A stretch of 64,000 bases of DNA from Saccopteryx bilineata (taxonomy: Eukaryota > Chordata > Mammalia > Chiroptera > Emballonuridae). Both the position numbers and the translations under genes were made by a program. The notes under the pieces are model-generated. The model was not told the origin of the DNA and searched no databases. It saw nothing but the letters and a program-made list of their open reading frames with translations. Of this stretch, positions 1 through 12,030 are shown in pieces. Where the stretch lies: positions 88,506,740 through 88,570,739 of the forward strand of contig NC_089491.1 in assembly GCF_036850765.1 (NCBI RefSeq). Direction: 5' to 3'. Position 1 is the first letter of the stretch. Every line of letters starts with the position of its first letter.

Positions 1-1044
1 TGACTCTGTGATACTGGGTATGGGGCTGGGACTATGAACCACTTATTTGCTTTGCCTTCTGCTGCTGATTATACCTGCCAACAAGGAGCACCAGAGGAAG
101 ACTGATAATCTGGTGGAGAAAGAATAAGCCTGTGTGTTATTTATTTTGGTTTCCAGTTAGTGTCACCATCATCCTAGCGACATTTCTGAACCTCATGAGC
201 AGCAGTTGTTCCAATAGTAGAAGTTAAATGCAGCTGAATTCAGTCAGCAGGGTTGTCTTCACAGTTGCAGACCTGTCCTCCTATCAAATTCTCTCAGAGA
301 CACAGGGATCAGCTGTCAGCCACCTTCTCCTCAGAGGCTTGTGATTGAGCCCCAGGGAGACCCTTCTTCAAACTCGTACATTTTAATAATACCAGTGTTT
401 TCCTTTGTTTCCCAAAACAAAAGCTGGTAGCTGATTTCTGCTGTTGCCCCTTTCTGTGGGCAACAGTACTCTTTGTTTGCTTTTCCAATTCTTTAATACT
501 CTCTACTAATGGTTGACATTAAATTCTCTGTTCAAGTAGCTGGAGTGGCTTCTGTCTCCTCACTGTATCCTGACTGACATAGTTCCCAAGCTCGTTGCCT
601 TCTAGTCCTATTTCTCTCCAAGAGAAAGGGAGTTCTCAGCGGAGCTGCCAAGAACCTAGTTGCCATCACTGGGGGACCCAGTAGCAACCATGGTGTCAGT
701 ATACTAAGAAATCTGATCTCATGCATTCTTCCAACCCTTGTGTGAATCAGGGTGACTCAAATCTCCATGAAAACCATCCTCTGAATAAGGCAAATTAAAA
801 AAGACAACACATAAAATAATTAGTGTTATCCTGGGGCTGGAGGTGGAAGCAGGGACTGACAGCAAACAGGTAAAAGGGACAATTGGGAGAAACAGATATG
901 TTCTAACACTGAAATGTGATTATGTAATTTTACTAAAAACTACTGGATTGTACACCTAATACAAGTAATTTTTATGACATAGCTATACTTTAATAAAGGT
1001 GTTTTATTTCTAATCAACCTCTAAAAACCAATAAAGGATTCTTG
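1..1044. other. No gene seen; unassigned, possibly old LTR debris
   Basis: No reading frame here resembles a known protein. The stretch around 510-580 (ttctctgttcaagtagctgg and what follows) reads like the end of an old ERVL/MaLR-type LTR, but I cannot place its borders. The rest is unremarkable AT-rich DNA. Confidence 0.4.
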
Positions 1045-2262
1045 TGGTCAGGGCCATTGTGGAACAAGTGAGATGATCATTTAGGCCAGGATTTCTTCTG
1101 ATGTATCTCCACAAGCAACAAAAATGAGAAAAAAGATAAGCAAATGGGTGTACATGAAACTAAGAAGTTTTTGCACAGCACAGGAAACCATAACAAAATG
1201 AAAGGACAACTCAATGAATGAGAGAACATATTCTTTAGTACATTGAATAAGGGATCAATATCCAAAAGTTTTAAAGAATTTATAAAACTCAATACAAAAA
1301 AAAAAAAACCAACAACAAACAATCCAATTAAAAATGGGCAAAGGAACTGAATAGATACTTTCTTAAAGAGGACATACAGATGGCCAATAGACATATGAAA
1401 AATTCTCAATGTTACTAGTCATCAGAGAAATGCAAATTAAAACCACAATGAGATATCACCTCACACCAGTCAGAATTGCCATCATCAATAAATCATCAAA
1501 CAAGTGTTGGTGAGGGTGTGGAGAAAATGAAAAACCTACATCTGCTATTGGTGGAAATACAGATTAGAACAAGTCAATGTAGAAAGCAGTATGGAGTTAC
1601 CTCAAAAATAAAAAATAGAACTGCCTTTTGACCCAGTGATCCTACTTCTAGAAATTTATCTGAAGAAACTTGAAACTTTTATTCATAAGAATATATGTAC
1701 CTCTATGTTCATTGAAAAATTATTTACAATAGCCATAGTCTGGAAACAGTGTGAGTGTCCATCAGTAGATGTGTGGATAAAAAGCTGTGATACATTAACA
1801 CAATGGAATACTACACAGCTTTTAAAAAGAAGGAAATCTTACTTTCTGAGACAGCATGAATGGACCTGGAGAGCATTATGTTAAGTGAAATAAGTTAGTC
1901 AGAGAAAGACAAGTATCATATGATTTCACTCATTTGTGGAATCCAACAAATAAAGTTAACTAACAAGCAAAATAGAAATAGACTCATAAATAGAGAGCAG
2001 GCTGACAGCTGTTGTGGGGTGGGAGCAGGGTTGGGGTGGAGGGACAGAGCAAAGAAAAATCATGGACACAGACAACAATGTGGCAATTGGGGTTAGAGGG
2101 GAGGTAGGGGGTATTGGGGTGAAAATGGTTATGGTCAAAGATTTGACTTTGGGGGTGAATGCACAATACAGTGTATGGAGATATGTTGTAGAATCGGGCA
2201 CCTGAAATCTATATAATTATGTTAACCAGTGTCACCCCAATAGTAAGAAAAAGAACTAATTG
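1045..2262 (+). mobile_element. 5'-truncated L1, 3' end of ORF2 plus 3'UTR
   Basis: This is the last part of an L1 LINE. From about 1086 to 1880 the plus strand carries a decayed C-terminal ORF2 with the usual landmarks: '[20 protein letters not shown]', '[21 protein letters not shown]', then the 'LEIYLKKLETFIHKN' and 'WKQCECPSVDVWIKS' blocks, split by stops and frameshifts. About 1890-2262 is the 3'UTR with the bat L1 signature tttgactttgggggtgaatg at 2142-2161 and an end near 'gtgtcacccca'. No clean poly-A tail or target duplication is left, so it is an older copy. Confidence 0.9.
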
Positions 2263-2626
2263 TGATATACCTTGACATACTATAGTAAAGATCAATACAA
2301 AATTTTACAGGGACATAGGTTGCTGAGTGATGAATTGGGCCTAGAAGGAAAGGGATCTCTCAGGGGAGAATGTCATCAGCCAGCACCTGTGAGGATGCAT
2401 GGGCCTGTGAGGGAGCCTGGCTTGTGGAGGGCAGAGTACAGAAGGGCACAGGTTGGGAAAGAGCAGCAAGACTGTAAACACTTGTTCATGACTATGTCCT
2501 CTGTCTTGCAGTAAGCCATCAATTAATATTTGATAAGTGAATCAATATTCCTAGTCCTAACATTGTCCTCATGTCCCTTCTGAACCTTGGCCTCAACATT
2601 AAGTTGGAGAAAGTGGCATGTACCTG
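2263..2626. other. No feature recognised
   Basis: I see no repeat signature and no plausible gene. The 80-codon plus-strand frame at 2272-2514 has no family resemblance and is treated as chance. Confidence 0.4.
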
Positions 2627-2966
2627 TTAGGTCTGGTGACTCAGACTGCCTATGTGGCAGCTGCTGTTCATGTACCTCATATGGCCCTTTGGGCTGTCCA
2701 TTATGTACACTTTGACCACAATGTCAGAGAGTTAATGTCCCCTGAGAGTAGCCATCATCCAGTGATTTACTTGCCTCCTTTACCTCTTGCAGGGTAACTT
2801 ATTGGTACCCTGACTCTGCAAGTTTCCCCATAATGTTAAGCTCTATTTACCTATAAAAGTAACTGACCCTTTATTGGCTATTCTTGTCTCCCTGTCTCAT
2901 TCTCCATTTTTGTCTCTGGCATTTTCTAGAATTATGGCCTAAATAAATTACTTGTAATAAAAAAAA
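2627..2966 (+). repeat. Possible old solo LTR
   Basis: The segment starts TGTTAGGTCTGG and contains a TATAAAA at 2852-2858 and an AATAAA at 2942-2947 followed by an A-run. That order (TG start, TATA box, poly-A signal about 90 bp later) is what an LTR shows, but I see no CA end and no target duplication. It could equally be a processed transcript end. Inference only. Confidence 0.3.
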
Positions 2967-5900
2967 AACCCTAAATAAATAAAAATTAGAAAATAAATTA
3001 AGTAATTTGTTTATGTTTCAACTCCAGCTAAGACACAATTTTAAACAGAAATTTGCATACAGTTCCTCAATTCTGATACTTTTCAATAATGTGCATGGTT
3101 TAAATATCTTACCGCAAAAAAGTATATTTATCTTGTTGATATAGATATTCCATAATTTGATTAAAAACTGAAATTAAAATTAAATTCCCATCCTGTGGCA
3201 ATACCAGAAAGGCCAGATCTGCTTGGAGTTTTGGTTCTTAAATGAACTCGGAAAGGTCGTTATGACAGAACCTCATTATTATGCAACATAAGTTCTATTA
3301 TCCACCCTGGCTGAGGCGTGCAATGGCACAGGCTCGTTGTGAGGTTTAACTAACCTGTCTCCACAGGAAAATAAATAACGTTTTAAACAGTTGGCTAGGA
3401 AGTTTAAGACATAAAGGATTTTTTTTCATATATTATCCTATGCTTAAAACTTCAGTGAAAGTAATGAAACTTTTATTCCATCATGGGCAGGCATAGCTTA
3501 GTTAATAAAATGAGTAATTACTTTAATTTAAAAATGGGAATATTTCAAAAGAAGAAATAAAAATGACTTAGGAAAAAACATAATTTTAAAATAAATTTTC
3601 CATTACAGATGGGTAATGCAAGCCCAAGAGACACATGCTTCCTCGAGTACAACTGCAATTATCGATAAAAACAAAACAGGAAGCAGTTTTAATTCCTAGA
3701 GGAAGACAATACAGAGTGAATGGCCTGTGGCTTGTGACCTTTGAGTAAACCAGTGGTGCACCACGGACCCATCCACAATGAGACCAGGAGCCTGTGCCAG
3801 AATATAAATTAACAACCTCTCCCATCTATGAGAAAGTCACTACAAAAAATAAACAAACAAACCAGATGAAAGTGTGCTTAATGACCAAGTTGACTGGCAT
3901 TCTGATACAAATTGGTCACCAACAGGTGGGCAACTAGAAACTACACTTTAATTAGCACTGAAGCCTACATACTCCAAAAGAGCATTGGAAGGAGAAAGGG
4001 GTGGATGGTGAATCAGTCAGGATTCAATGTCAACAATGAAAATCATTCTAGACATTTCAAGCAGAAAAGCAATCAATGCAAAGAATTCAGTTCACAAAGA
4101 AATACTGAAAGGCTAGAAGCATTGGCAGTAAGTTAAGAAGATACCACTTAGTGGAATTGAAGATCTTCTACCATAACACAATCCAGAGATCAGGAAGTTG
4201 TTACTGCCATTGCCACTACTGTTTAACATTCAAGGAGCTGGAAACTAGGCAGAGGAATGCTGATTCTGGTCAATGCAATAGCGTCTAACTCTCACGAACT
4301 TGCTTGCCAGGTGAAGATGGACTCCTTCTCTCTTCTGCCTTCTATATAACATACTAGTACCTCTAATTCAATCTATCTTGCACCTAAATTCTAACTTCAA
4401 GTAAGTCTGGTAAACGTAGTCTGCCCCTGAAAAATAAGAAGACTTGTAGAAGAGTGTAGAAATAGAAGGCAAGTAATAATTAATTATATCTAACCTAAAA
4501 AAGTGAAGTCTTGTAGGAATGTCTTCGAACATAAGAAGGACCTTCACAGAATAATTAGACTTATTGAGTGCAGACTAGAAGACTTGATCTTCCCTGGTTC
4601 ATCCTAAAGGAGTGTTCACTGGAATCCACACCTTTGGGTTGAGATTACTTCTGCTTGGTATATGTTCATTTTGGGGCCCAGGTTTAAGGAACAGTGGCTA
4701 TCTAGGGCATGATTACCATATGGCGATCAAAACAAACTACACAAGTACATATTAGGCCTCTGGCCACATCACATCTACCAACATCCAATCGTCAAAAGGA
4801 AGTCAGCTGGCTAAGTTCAATATCAATGACATGCACACTCCACCCAGAGTGGGAAGGCTTTGCAATACTACATAGCAAAGGGCATGGGTGTATTTTCACA
4901 GGTAAGTGCAGAATTGGAACCAATAACCCAATCTATAATAACTGCTAGTCTTTTTCAATGCTGCAGTTCTGCATTCTGTAATTCTGTTATAGAGATTCAT
5001 GAAGATGTGTGAACTGCCTCAACTCTCCAGTAACCCAGTTTCTTGCCATCATCAACTCCCCAAAAGACGACAGACCAGTAATCTGAACCAAGTCTATCCT
5101 TTTCTTAGACTTTATCACAAAAGAACAATGACCCCTCACTCCAACCAAGATCCATTCCCAAATTTTGTTCTAAATTTCAACCCCAAAGTCTCAGAAACTT
5201 TGATGCAAATTGATCTTTATTTCTTCTTCTCTCCTAAATCTCCACCCTGGTTCCTTTACTGACATGTAATCAAACATTTGGCTTATGATTTTAAAAATAA
5301 AAGCTGTTCCATGGCATTACATCTTCTCTACCACTTTGCAGCACTCTGAAATCTGGCCAATCCTTTTGGCACAAAGAGTAAGAAGATCTTATTTGCCAAG
5401 TTTACTGTTTATTGTTGCAGGGTTTGATGAGGCACAGTAAATAGCACTCCTCATTCTTGCTTGAATTCCACAACAAAAGAAAAAAGGAAAATGGATGAAG
5501 CTAATATTGAAGAAATACTGTATTGATGTGAAAGGCAAATGCACCTGTGAAGTTCTTATGGTCTCAAGACCAGTAATCTGAGGATAGTTTTGAGTCTTCA
5601 GGGCTGACACACTTAACCAAGGTTCCTGTTTCACTATTCCAGGTGGAAGAGGAAGGAGAAAGTATAAATTTTATTCTACCCTGGTGACCAGTTCTGCTTA
5701 TGAATAAGCTGCAATCAGGAAAAATGGACCAATAGCAATGACATAGGGCCCGATAAAGATATGCGGAAATAGGTGTAAAGATTATGAGTAACGTGCCTCT
5801 GAAGGAAACCAGAGGACTGGAGAAAAGGTGCTTCCCTCCCAGAGAGTTACTTTGCAGGTCTCTGATTTGCTTGAGCTCTCTGGGGTATTTCACCATTGTT

Positions 5901-7345
5901 CCTTCTGGGATATTTTTGTTTCTATTCCTCTGGAAAGCTTTCTTCCTTTAACTTTCAAGAAACCCCCTTTTCCAGGTTTTCCTCTTAATACTGTGATCTG
6001 TTCTATTTCATCTCCTTAGTGAGGTGATTGTAGGGATACTACCCTGTTTTCCCATTCTGCAGTGTCCCTTGGAAATCCCATCCACTCCTGTAACTTTCAC
6101 TGTCACTCATGTGCTGTAGATCCATATAAGTAGATATTTATCTGCCTACCAGTCATTTCACCTCAGTGTTGCCTATATACATCTCAAGTGCAAAATATCA
6201 AAATAGATGTACCATGTTTTCCCCAAAGCAAGCTCTCTACACTATTGTCTTTACCTTTGTGAGTGGTTACCTTTGTAACATTCACTCAGCTTTTCAAGAA
6301 AAAATCTTAAGAAATACCTTTTCTCCTCCCTCATCCCTCCCTCTCTGCCCTCTATACTACATTACTAGGTCTGGTGAGTTTTATTTGCTAAATATCTTTT
6401 TAATCAGTTTCCTCGCTTTCATTTATACCACCTTTGCCTTGGTTTAAATCATTAAAAGTTCCTCAACTACTGTACCCAATTTCAAACGCCTTAGTGTGGA
6501 CATCTTCATTAGGGGGCCCTTTTTTTCTTTTCTTTTTTCCTTCTAACATCAATTACCTCTTCTGTTGTTAGCAGTTCCCTAATTTTGCTTAATGAATATA
6601 ATGTGCCACTGTGTCTTTTATTTTGAAAAATTATTTTCAATTGGTGATCTATGTGTGATAAATGTGGCAGGACCCTCCTGGACTAGAATATTTGAGTGAC
6701 CAAACTTCCTATTGCTTAATAATGTTTGTGAACAGAAAAATTACAGGATGTATTGAGGGTCAGGGAATTGGAGAACAATAAAGGATTTCATAATCAAGTT
6801 AAATCCATCAAAAGAGATGATCAATGGTTATTTGATTTTTTCCTTCCTGGTCACTAATAATGTTTTAATATTCTTAGAGCTCAATTGTATAGCTGCCATG
6901 GTTTTTGTTTTAAGCTCCTTTGAGTAGTATTGCTTCTGAAACAATACCCAAATTTATAAAGCCCACTCCATAAGCTTATGCTATACAAATTGTGCTTTCA
7001 TCTCTGTAACTCCCCTGAAACACTTTCTATCAAAGTAACAGTTACCTTAGATGTGTTCAAACCCACCTAAACATAAAGTATTCACTTTAGTCTGTCACAC
7101 ACTGTTTCTTCCAACTCATATACTAGAAGGAAGTCCTTTCGTTTGAAAGCTTTGTGACTGTTTGAGAAAGTAAATCACTTTCAAGTTCAGGGTGTATATT
7201 TTCAAAAGGATTTTACAAAGGGTTTTAACACAACACAATTTCTCTTCCCCTACCCTCAGCTCAAACCTGGTTCTGAACTCTAAATTCAACCCCAAGCTTA
7301 GATTCTTAGACTGTAAGAGCTGAAAAGAAGTTTGTTTCCATCTCA
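2967..7345. other. Long stretch with no recognised gene or repeat
   Basis: About 4.4 kb of AT-rich DNA. None of the short frames has a recognisable domain, and none shows a splice-flanked exon look that I could defend. Diverged ancient repeats are likely but not identifiable by eye. The stretch at 3410-3600 is very AT-rich with long A and T runs. Confidence 0.45.
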
Positions 7346-7425
7346 TTTCCACCTACTCATTTTACAGTCAGGGAGACAAGCACCTGGAGAGAGGAAATTA
7401 TTTGTTCACAGCCTTGATGTGTTTG
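7346..7425 (-). repeat. MIR-like fragment
   Basis: The plus strand reads like an inverted MIR core: 'cattttacagtcagggagac..gcacctggagagaggaaatta..gttcacagcc', matching the general 'cattttacagatgaggaaactgaggcacagagaggttaagt..gtcacacag' pattern of MIR SINEs. It is short and diverged. Confidence 0.45.
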
Positions 7426-7710
7426 AGATGACTGAGATTTATTTCCCTAAAAGTCTCAGGATTTTGAATAGCAGGGATTTCAGTAACCCTCAAACTGTGG
7501 CACCTATCTTATCTGATTCCCTGACCTCTGTCTTTAATTTAAGTGCCACACATGATCTCGCATAAAACATCAACTTTGGCCTTATTATTTCTCTTAAACC
7601 TGAAGAGCCTTCTTCCAGCTTTTCTCAGAGTGAGGGAGAAGCCATTGGGTTAGCGATAGCCAAGGCTGAGCTATCCACCACTGCTTCTAATGGCTTATAC
7701 CCTTTCTCAG
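7426..7710. other. No feature recognised
   Basis: Unique-looking AT-rich DNA between the MIR fragment and the target duplication of the next L1. Confidence 0.4.
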
Positions 7711-7725
7711 AAAGAACAGCATGGG

Positions 7726-9343
7726 TTAGAAGAATCAACATAGTTAAAATGGCCATATTACCCAAAGCAATATACAAATTTAATGCAATCCCCATTAAAA
7801 TCCCAATGTCATTCTTTAAAAATATATAACAAAAAATCACCAGGTTTGTATGAAATGATAAAAGACCTCAAATAGCCAAAGCAATCCTGAGAAAAAAGAA
7901 AGGAGTGGGAAGTATCACACTACTTAACTTAAGTTATACCACAGAGCCACCATACTCAAACTAGCATGATACTAGAAGAAAAACAGACATACAGACCAAA
8001 GGAACAGAATTGAGAGCCCAGAAATAAAAGCACATGTAAATGGAAAAATAATCTTCAAAAAGGAGCCAAAAACACACAATGGAGAAAAGAAAGCCTCTTC
8101 AATAAGTGGTGCTGGGAAAATTGGAAAGCCACATGCAAAAGAATGAAATTTGCCTACAGTTTGTGCCCATGTACAAAACTTAATTCAAAATGAATCAAAG
8201 ACCTAAATATAAGATCTAAAACAATAAATTACATGGAAGAAAATATAGGCACTAAATTTATGAACCTTAGCCATAAAGAATATTTTATAAATTTAAACTC
8301 AAAAAGAAATAAAGGCAACAATAAATAATGGGACTATGGCAAACTTCTAAAAAGCTTCTGCATAGTAAAAGAAACTGACAACAAAACAAAAAGGTAGCCA
8401 ACCCATGGGAGTTGATATTCACAAACATCATCTCTGATAAGGGGTTAATGTACAAAATATATAAAGGACTCAAAAGCTCAGCAACAAACAAACAAACAAT
8501 CCAGTTAGAACATGGGGAGAGGACCTGAACAGACACTTCTCCCAAGGAGACATACAAATGACAAACAGATATATGAAAAAATGCTCATCTTCACTAACTA
8601 TTGGAGAAATGCTAATCAAAACTACAATGAGATACCACCTGACACCTGTTAGATTGGCTATTATTAACAAGACAGGTAATAACAAGTGTTGGATTAGCTG
8701 TGGAGAAAAAGGAACCCTCATTCACTGCTAGTGGAAATATAAACTGGTACAGCCATTAGGGAAGAAATATAGTAGTTCCTCCAAAAATTAAGAATAGAAT
8801 TGTCATATCACCCAGCAATCCTTCTACTTGGCATCTACTCAAATAACTCAAAAACATTGGTACACAAAGACATATTCACTCCCATATTCTTCACAGCATT
8901 ATTCACAGTGGCCAAGACATGAAAACAACCAAAGAGTCCTTAGATAGAGGATTGGATAAAGAAGATGTGGTATATATGGAATACTACTCAGCCATAAGAA
9001 ATGGTGACACAGTGCCATTTACGACAACATGGATGGACCTTGAAGACATTATACTGAATGAAATAAGTAAATCAGAAAAATCTAAGAACTGTATGCTTTC
9101 ACACATAGGTGGGATATAAAACTGAGACTCAGGGACATAGATAAAAGTAAAATGGTTACCTGAGGGAGGAGGGTGGGGAAGGGCATTTAAAAGGGACAAA
9201 TATATAGTGACAGAAAATGATTTGACTTTGGGTGATGGGCACACAATGCAATTATCATTTCAAATAGTATAGAGATGTTCACCTGAAATCTATGTACTCT
9301 TATTGATCAATGTTATTTCATTAAATTTAATTAAAAAAAAAAA
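7726..9343 (+). mobile_element. 5'-truncated L1 (ORF2 C-terminal part and 3'UTR) with target duplication
   Basis: The insert opens inside ORF2 ('[26 protein letters not shown]') and runs through the C-terminal ORF2 blocks to the zinc-knuckle region near 8690-8740, then '[30 protein letters not shown]' at 8919-9010. The 3'UTR carries the bat signature tgactttgggtgatgggcac at 9223-9242 and ends in a poly-A tract at 9332-9346. A target duplication is visible: aaagaacagcatgg at 7711-7724 and aaagaacagcctgg at 9344-9357, 13 of 14 identical. ORF2 is broken by many stops and frameshifts. The target duplication and tail mark a genuine L1-machinery insertion. Confidence 0.93.
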
Positions 9344-9357
9344 AAAGAACAGCCTGG

Positions 9358-9954
9358 TGTTGATATTTCCAAAGCCACTGGCTAATAGAGGCAGCTGTGT
9401 ATCCAAAGTGAGAGACAAAAGATGACTCTGGTTGCTCAGTATAATGGGGGCTGGGGTAGGGAATGGGAGGACAATGGTAGCAGAATTTTCTCTTCCCCAA
9501 TCACAAATATAAAATGATTAGGATTTCCCTGTTCATTTTGCAGTCCCCCCACACACATACATACACACACAGTAACATACATACAGCAGTAACCACAACC
9601 TGTCCCAGCCAGCTATCATTCTTGTTATATATCTATACATTTTATCTGAGGGTGGGCTGGGAAAGCAAAGATATCATATAATTCATCCATGTGCCTTACT
9701 CCCATAGAATACTGTTTATTTTATAATCTCTCTGAAGCCCAGATTTAAATTATTCCATAGTCATTATCATCTTCACCTTGTATCCTAATGTAAAAAATAT
9801 AATAAAGCAGCTGAGATTTCAATAAATAACTTTCTACTTCCCACAAACAAGAAAGTGTTTATTTTTCTGGTTTCTTTTATTTTATTTTTTTTGTTACTCA
9901 TGAAGACAAGCAAGGAATAGATTCCAACTCAAAATGAAAAACAATACTGTTATA
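9358..9954. other. No gene; short CA-rich run
   Basis: A short imperfect CA/CATA microsatellite lies at about 9549-9582. Nothing else is recognised. Confidence 0.45.
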
Positions 9955-9962
9955 CCATAAAA

Positions 9963-10799
9963 CAGTGGTTCTCAAACTTTTTGAAGTCAGGGCACATTTA
10001 AAATTCTACAAATAATTGTTGGTGCACTATATACAAATTTCTGAGAAATATGTTAAAATAATTAAGTCAAATATTAAATAAAAAAATATAAAGTCCGAGT
10101 GTGCTTTTATGGTAATTAAAAAAAATAAATATGAGAAAATTAAATTTATTCTGACATTAAAAAACACTTTTTTGTTACATTTTTTGTTATGCCTTTTAAA
10201 ATTTGTAAAAAAAGAGGGGTTAAAAAATAAAAAAACAACAAAAAATTATTTTTCTATATATATAGATATATTCTTAATAAGATTTAGTAAATTCTGTAGG
10301 TCCCGGCGCAAATGTGTTAAGTTTTTTCATTCTTGTGTTTATGAGAAACATGAGCCTGACGTGTCCTAGTGATGTCTTCAATGTTTGGGCATATATTTGA
10401 AAGGCTAACTCTCATTTCCTTGTCAATACATTGAAGAATTCCTCTCTTTCTACTCTTAATTGTGTTGAGTGCAGAAAACCCCCACCATACATATTATCTT
10501 AACTTTACACCAAACAAAGGATAGAAGAAACTTGCCTCTAGTCTTTCCAGGGAACATGGGGGGTAGTGTAAACAATCCAGCACCACAGCTTAACAGCCTT
10601 TTGCAACCTAATCAGGTAAATGAGGTGGGGGTTTGGGCAGACTCTCAGTTTACAACCAATTCCCCACACCTTTGTCCCCCCAAAATCTAAACTCCAAAAA
10701 ACCCTGTTGGTTTTTTGGTCTCCAATAGGCACATATTTCTCTGGAATATCATAGGGTGCACCTGGAAATCTTCTAGGGCTCACACTTTGAGAACCACTG
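9963..10799. mobile_element. Non-autonomous hAT DNA transposon with perfect 8-bp target duplication
   Basis: The ends are perfect 14-bp inverted repeats: CAGTGGTTCTCAAA at 9963 and TTTGAGAACCACTG ending at 10799. Both sides are flanked by the 8-bp direct repeat ccataaaa (9955-9962 and 10800-10807). An 8-bp duplication with CAGTGGTTCTCAAA-like ends is the hallmark of hAT transposons. The 837-bp interior is AT-rich in its left half and GC-richer in its right half. The longest frames inside (10538-10783 minus, 10469-10690 plus) show no transposase domain that I recognise, so it was probably moved by a transposase supplied in trans. The intact duplication suggests a fairly young insertion. Confidence 0.93.
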
Positions 10800-10888
10800 C
10801 CATAAAACGTGAAATACGATATACCTGAAAGTGATACTATCTACATCACTGGAAGTATTCAAGCAGGGACTGAAGAAACAGTTGATCA

Positions 10889-10939
10889 AGATTTTGTTAG
10901 AATAAAAAGTAAAAAAAAAAGAAAAAAAGATTTTGTTAG
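10889..10939 (+). mobile_element. Poly-A-only insertion flanked by 13-bp target duplication
   Basis: The 13-mer aagattttgttag occurs at 10889-10901 and again at 10927-10939. Between the two lie 25 nt made of A with a few other bases, starting with an AATAAA-like hexamer. This is what remains when L1 machinery primes on a poly-A tail and stops before copying the body of the RNA. It lies just upstream of the EIF3I retrocopy but has its own target duplication, so I read it as a separate event. A simple A-rich expansion is less likely because the duplicated 13-mer is not A-rich. Confidence 0.65.
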
Positions 10940-10986
10940 CCTCTTCTGATCTTCCTGATGTTGCCTCTTTCCTGATGTCACTGCAG

Positions 10987-12030
10987 AGATAGCCCATCCT
11001 GCTGCAAGGGCATGAGTGGTCAATTACACAGACTAAGTACAATGGTGAAGGAGACTTCCTCTTCACAGGGGCCAAGGACCAGATTGTCTATATATGCTAC
11101 TTTGTGAATGGTGAGAGGCTGGGTACCTACATGGCCCATACTAGAATTATGTGATGTGAAGACACTGACTAGGACACCAGGCATGTCCACACCAGCTCAG
11201 CTGACAACAGCTGGGGTCTCTGGGACTATGAAACAAGGAAGCAGTGGCTCTCGTTAAGACCAATTGAGCCTTCTGGACCTGTGGCTTTGAGTTTGGGGAC
11301 ACTATCATTATGTTCTCTATGGGCTACCAGTGCTATGAGAGCTTGTTGACCTAGGGGATCCAAGTCAGATCAATAACAATGGGCCCTACATGAAGATCCC
11401 TTGCAATGACTCCAAGATCATCAGTGCCCTTTGGGGACCTAGGAAATGCATCATTTTGGCCATAATAGTGGAGTTCTCAACCAGTGTGGCACCAAGTCTA
11501 GAGAGTTGTTGGCAAATGTTAAGCAGCACTACCAGCTTATCAATAACATCCAGTTATCCAGGGACACAACCATGTTTGTTACTGCATCCAAGGACAGCAC
11601 AGCCAAGCTCTTTTACGCCACAACCCTTGAACATCAGAAGATATTCTGGACAGAGTGTTACATCAACTCAGCTGTCCTCTCTCCTAACTATGACAATGGG
11701 GTGCTGGGCAGGGTCAGGAAGCCAGGGATGAAACCACCAGCTCCACCAGGATTGGCAAGTTCAAGTCCAGGTTCTTCCACTTGGCCTTTCAAGAAGAGTT
11801 TGGAAAAGTCAAGAGTCTCTTCAGACCTATCAACAGTGCTGCCTTCCATCCTAACAACAAGAGCTACAGCAGTGGCTGAGAACATGGTGATGTCTTCATT
11901 CACTACTTTGACCCACAGTACTTTGAATTTGAAATCGAGACTTAAGGAACTGTATTTCCATCCCAGATAGAACAAGGATTCTGAGCCAGGGCTCACAGAA
12001 AGTTTTGGACTCTGAGAAATAATAAATTAG
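10987..12030 (+). pseudogene. EIF3I: Processed pseudogene of EIF3I (eIF3 subunit i, WD40 protein)
   Basis: Without introns, the sequence follows the EIF3I coding region from codon 2 to the stop. It shows '[21 protein letters not shown]' near 10991, '[12 protein letters not shown]' near 11109, 'YMKIPCNDSKI' at 11387, 'IQLSRDTTMFVTASKDSTAKLF' at about 11550-11610 and 'TLEHQKIFWTE' after it. The start codon is lost (ATAG in place of ATGAAG at 10989). Stops occur early (for example TGATG at 11152-11156), and a frameshift near 11715-11730 moves the C-terminal WD repeats into another frame. The stop equivalent is at 11943-11945, with about 85 nt of 3'UTR-like sequence containing an AATAAATT near 12020. 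The parent protein is the seven-blade WD40 subunit of the eIF3 translation initiation factor. This copy is dead. The plus-strand frame 11446-11970 is its longest surviving piece. Confidence 0.95.

Noticed and set aside
1077..1409. 110-codon minus-strand frame with membrane-like stretches
   Set aside because: Antisense of degraded L1 ORF2 and its A-rich runs.
5564..5896. 110-codon minus-strand frame in otherwise unassigned DNA
   Set aside because: No domain, no homology that I recognise, no splice or promoter context, and low-complexity composition. Length is within chance for AT-rich DNA of this size.
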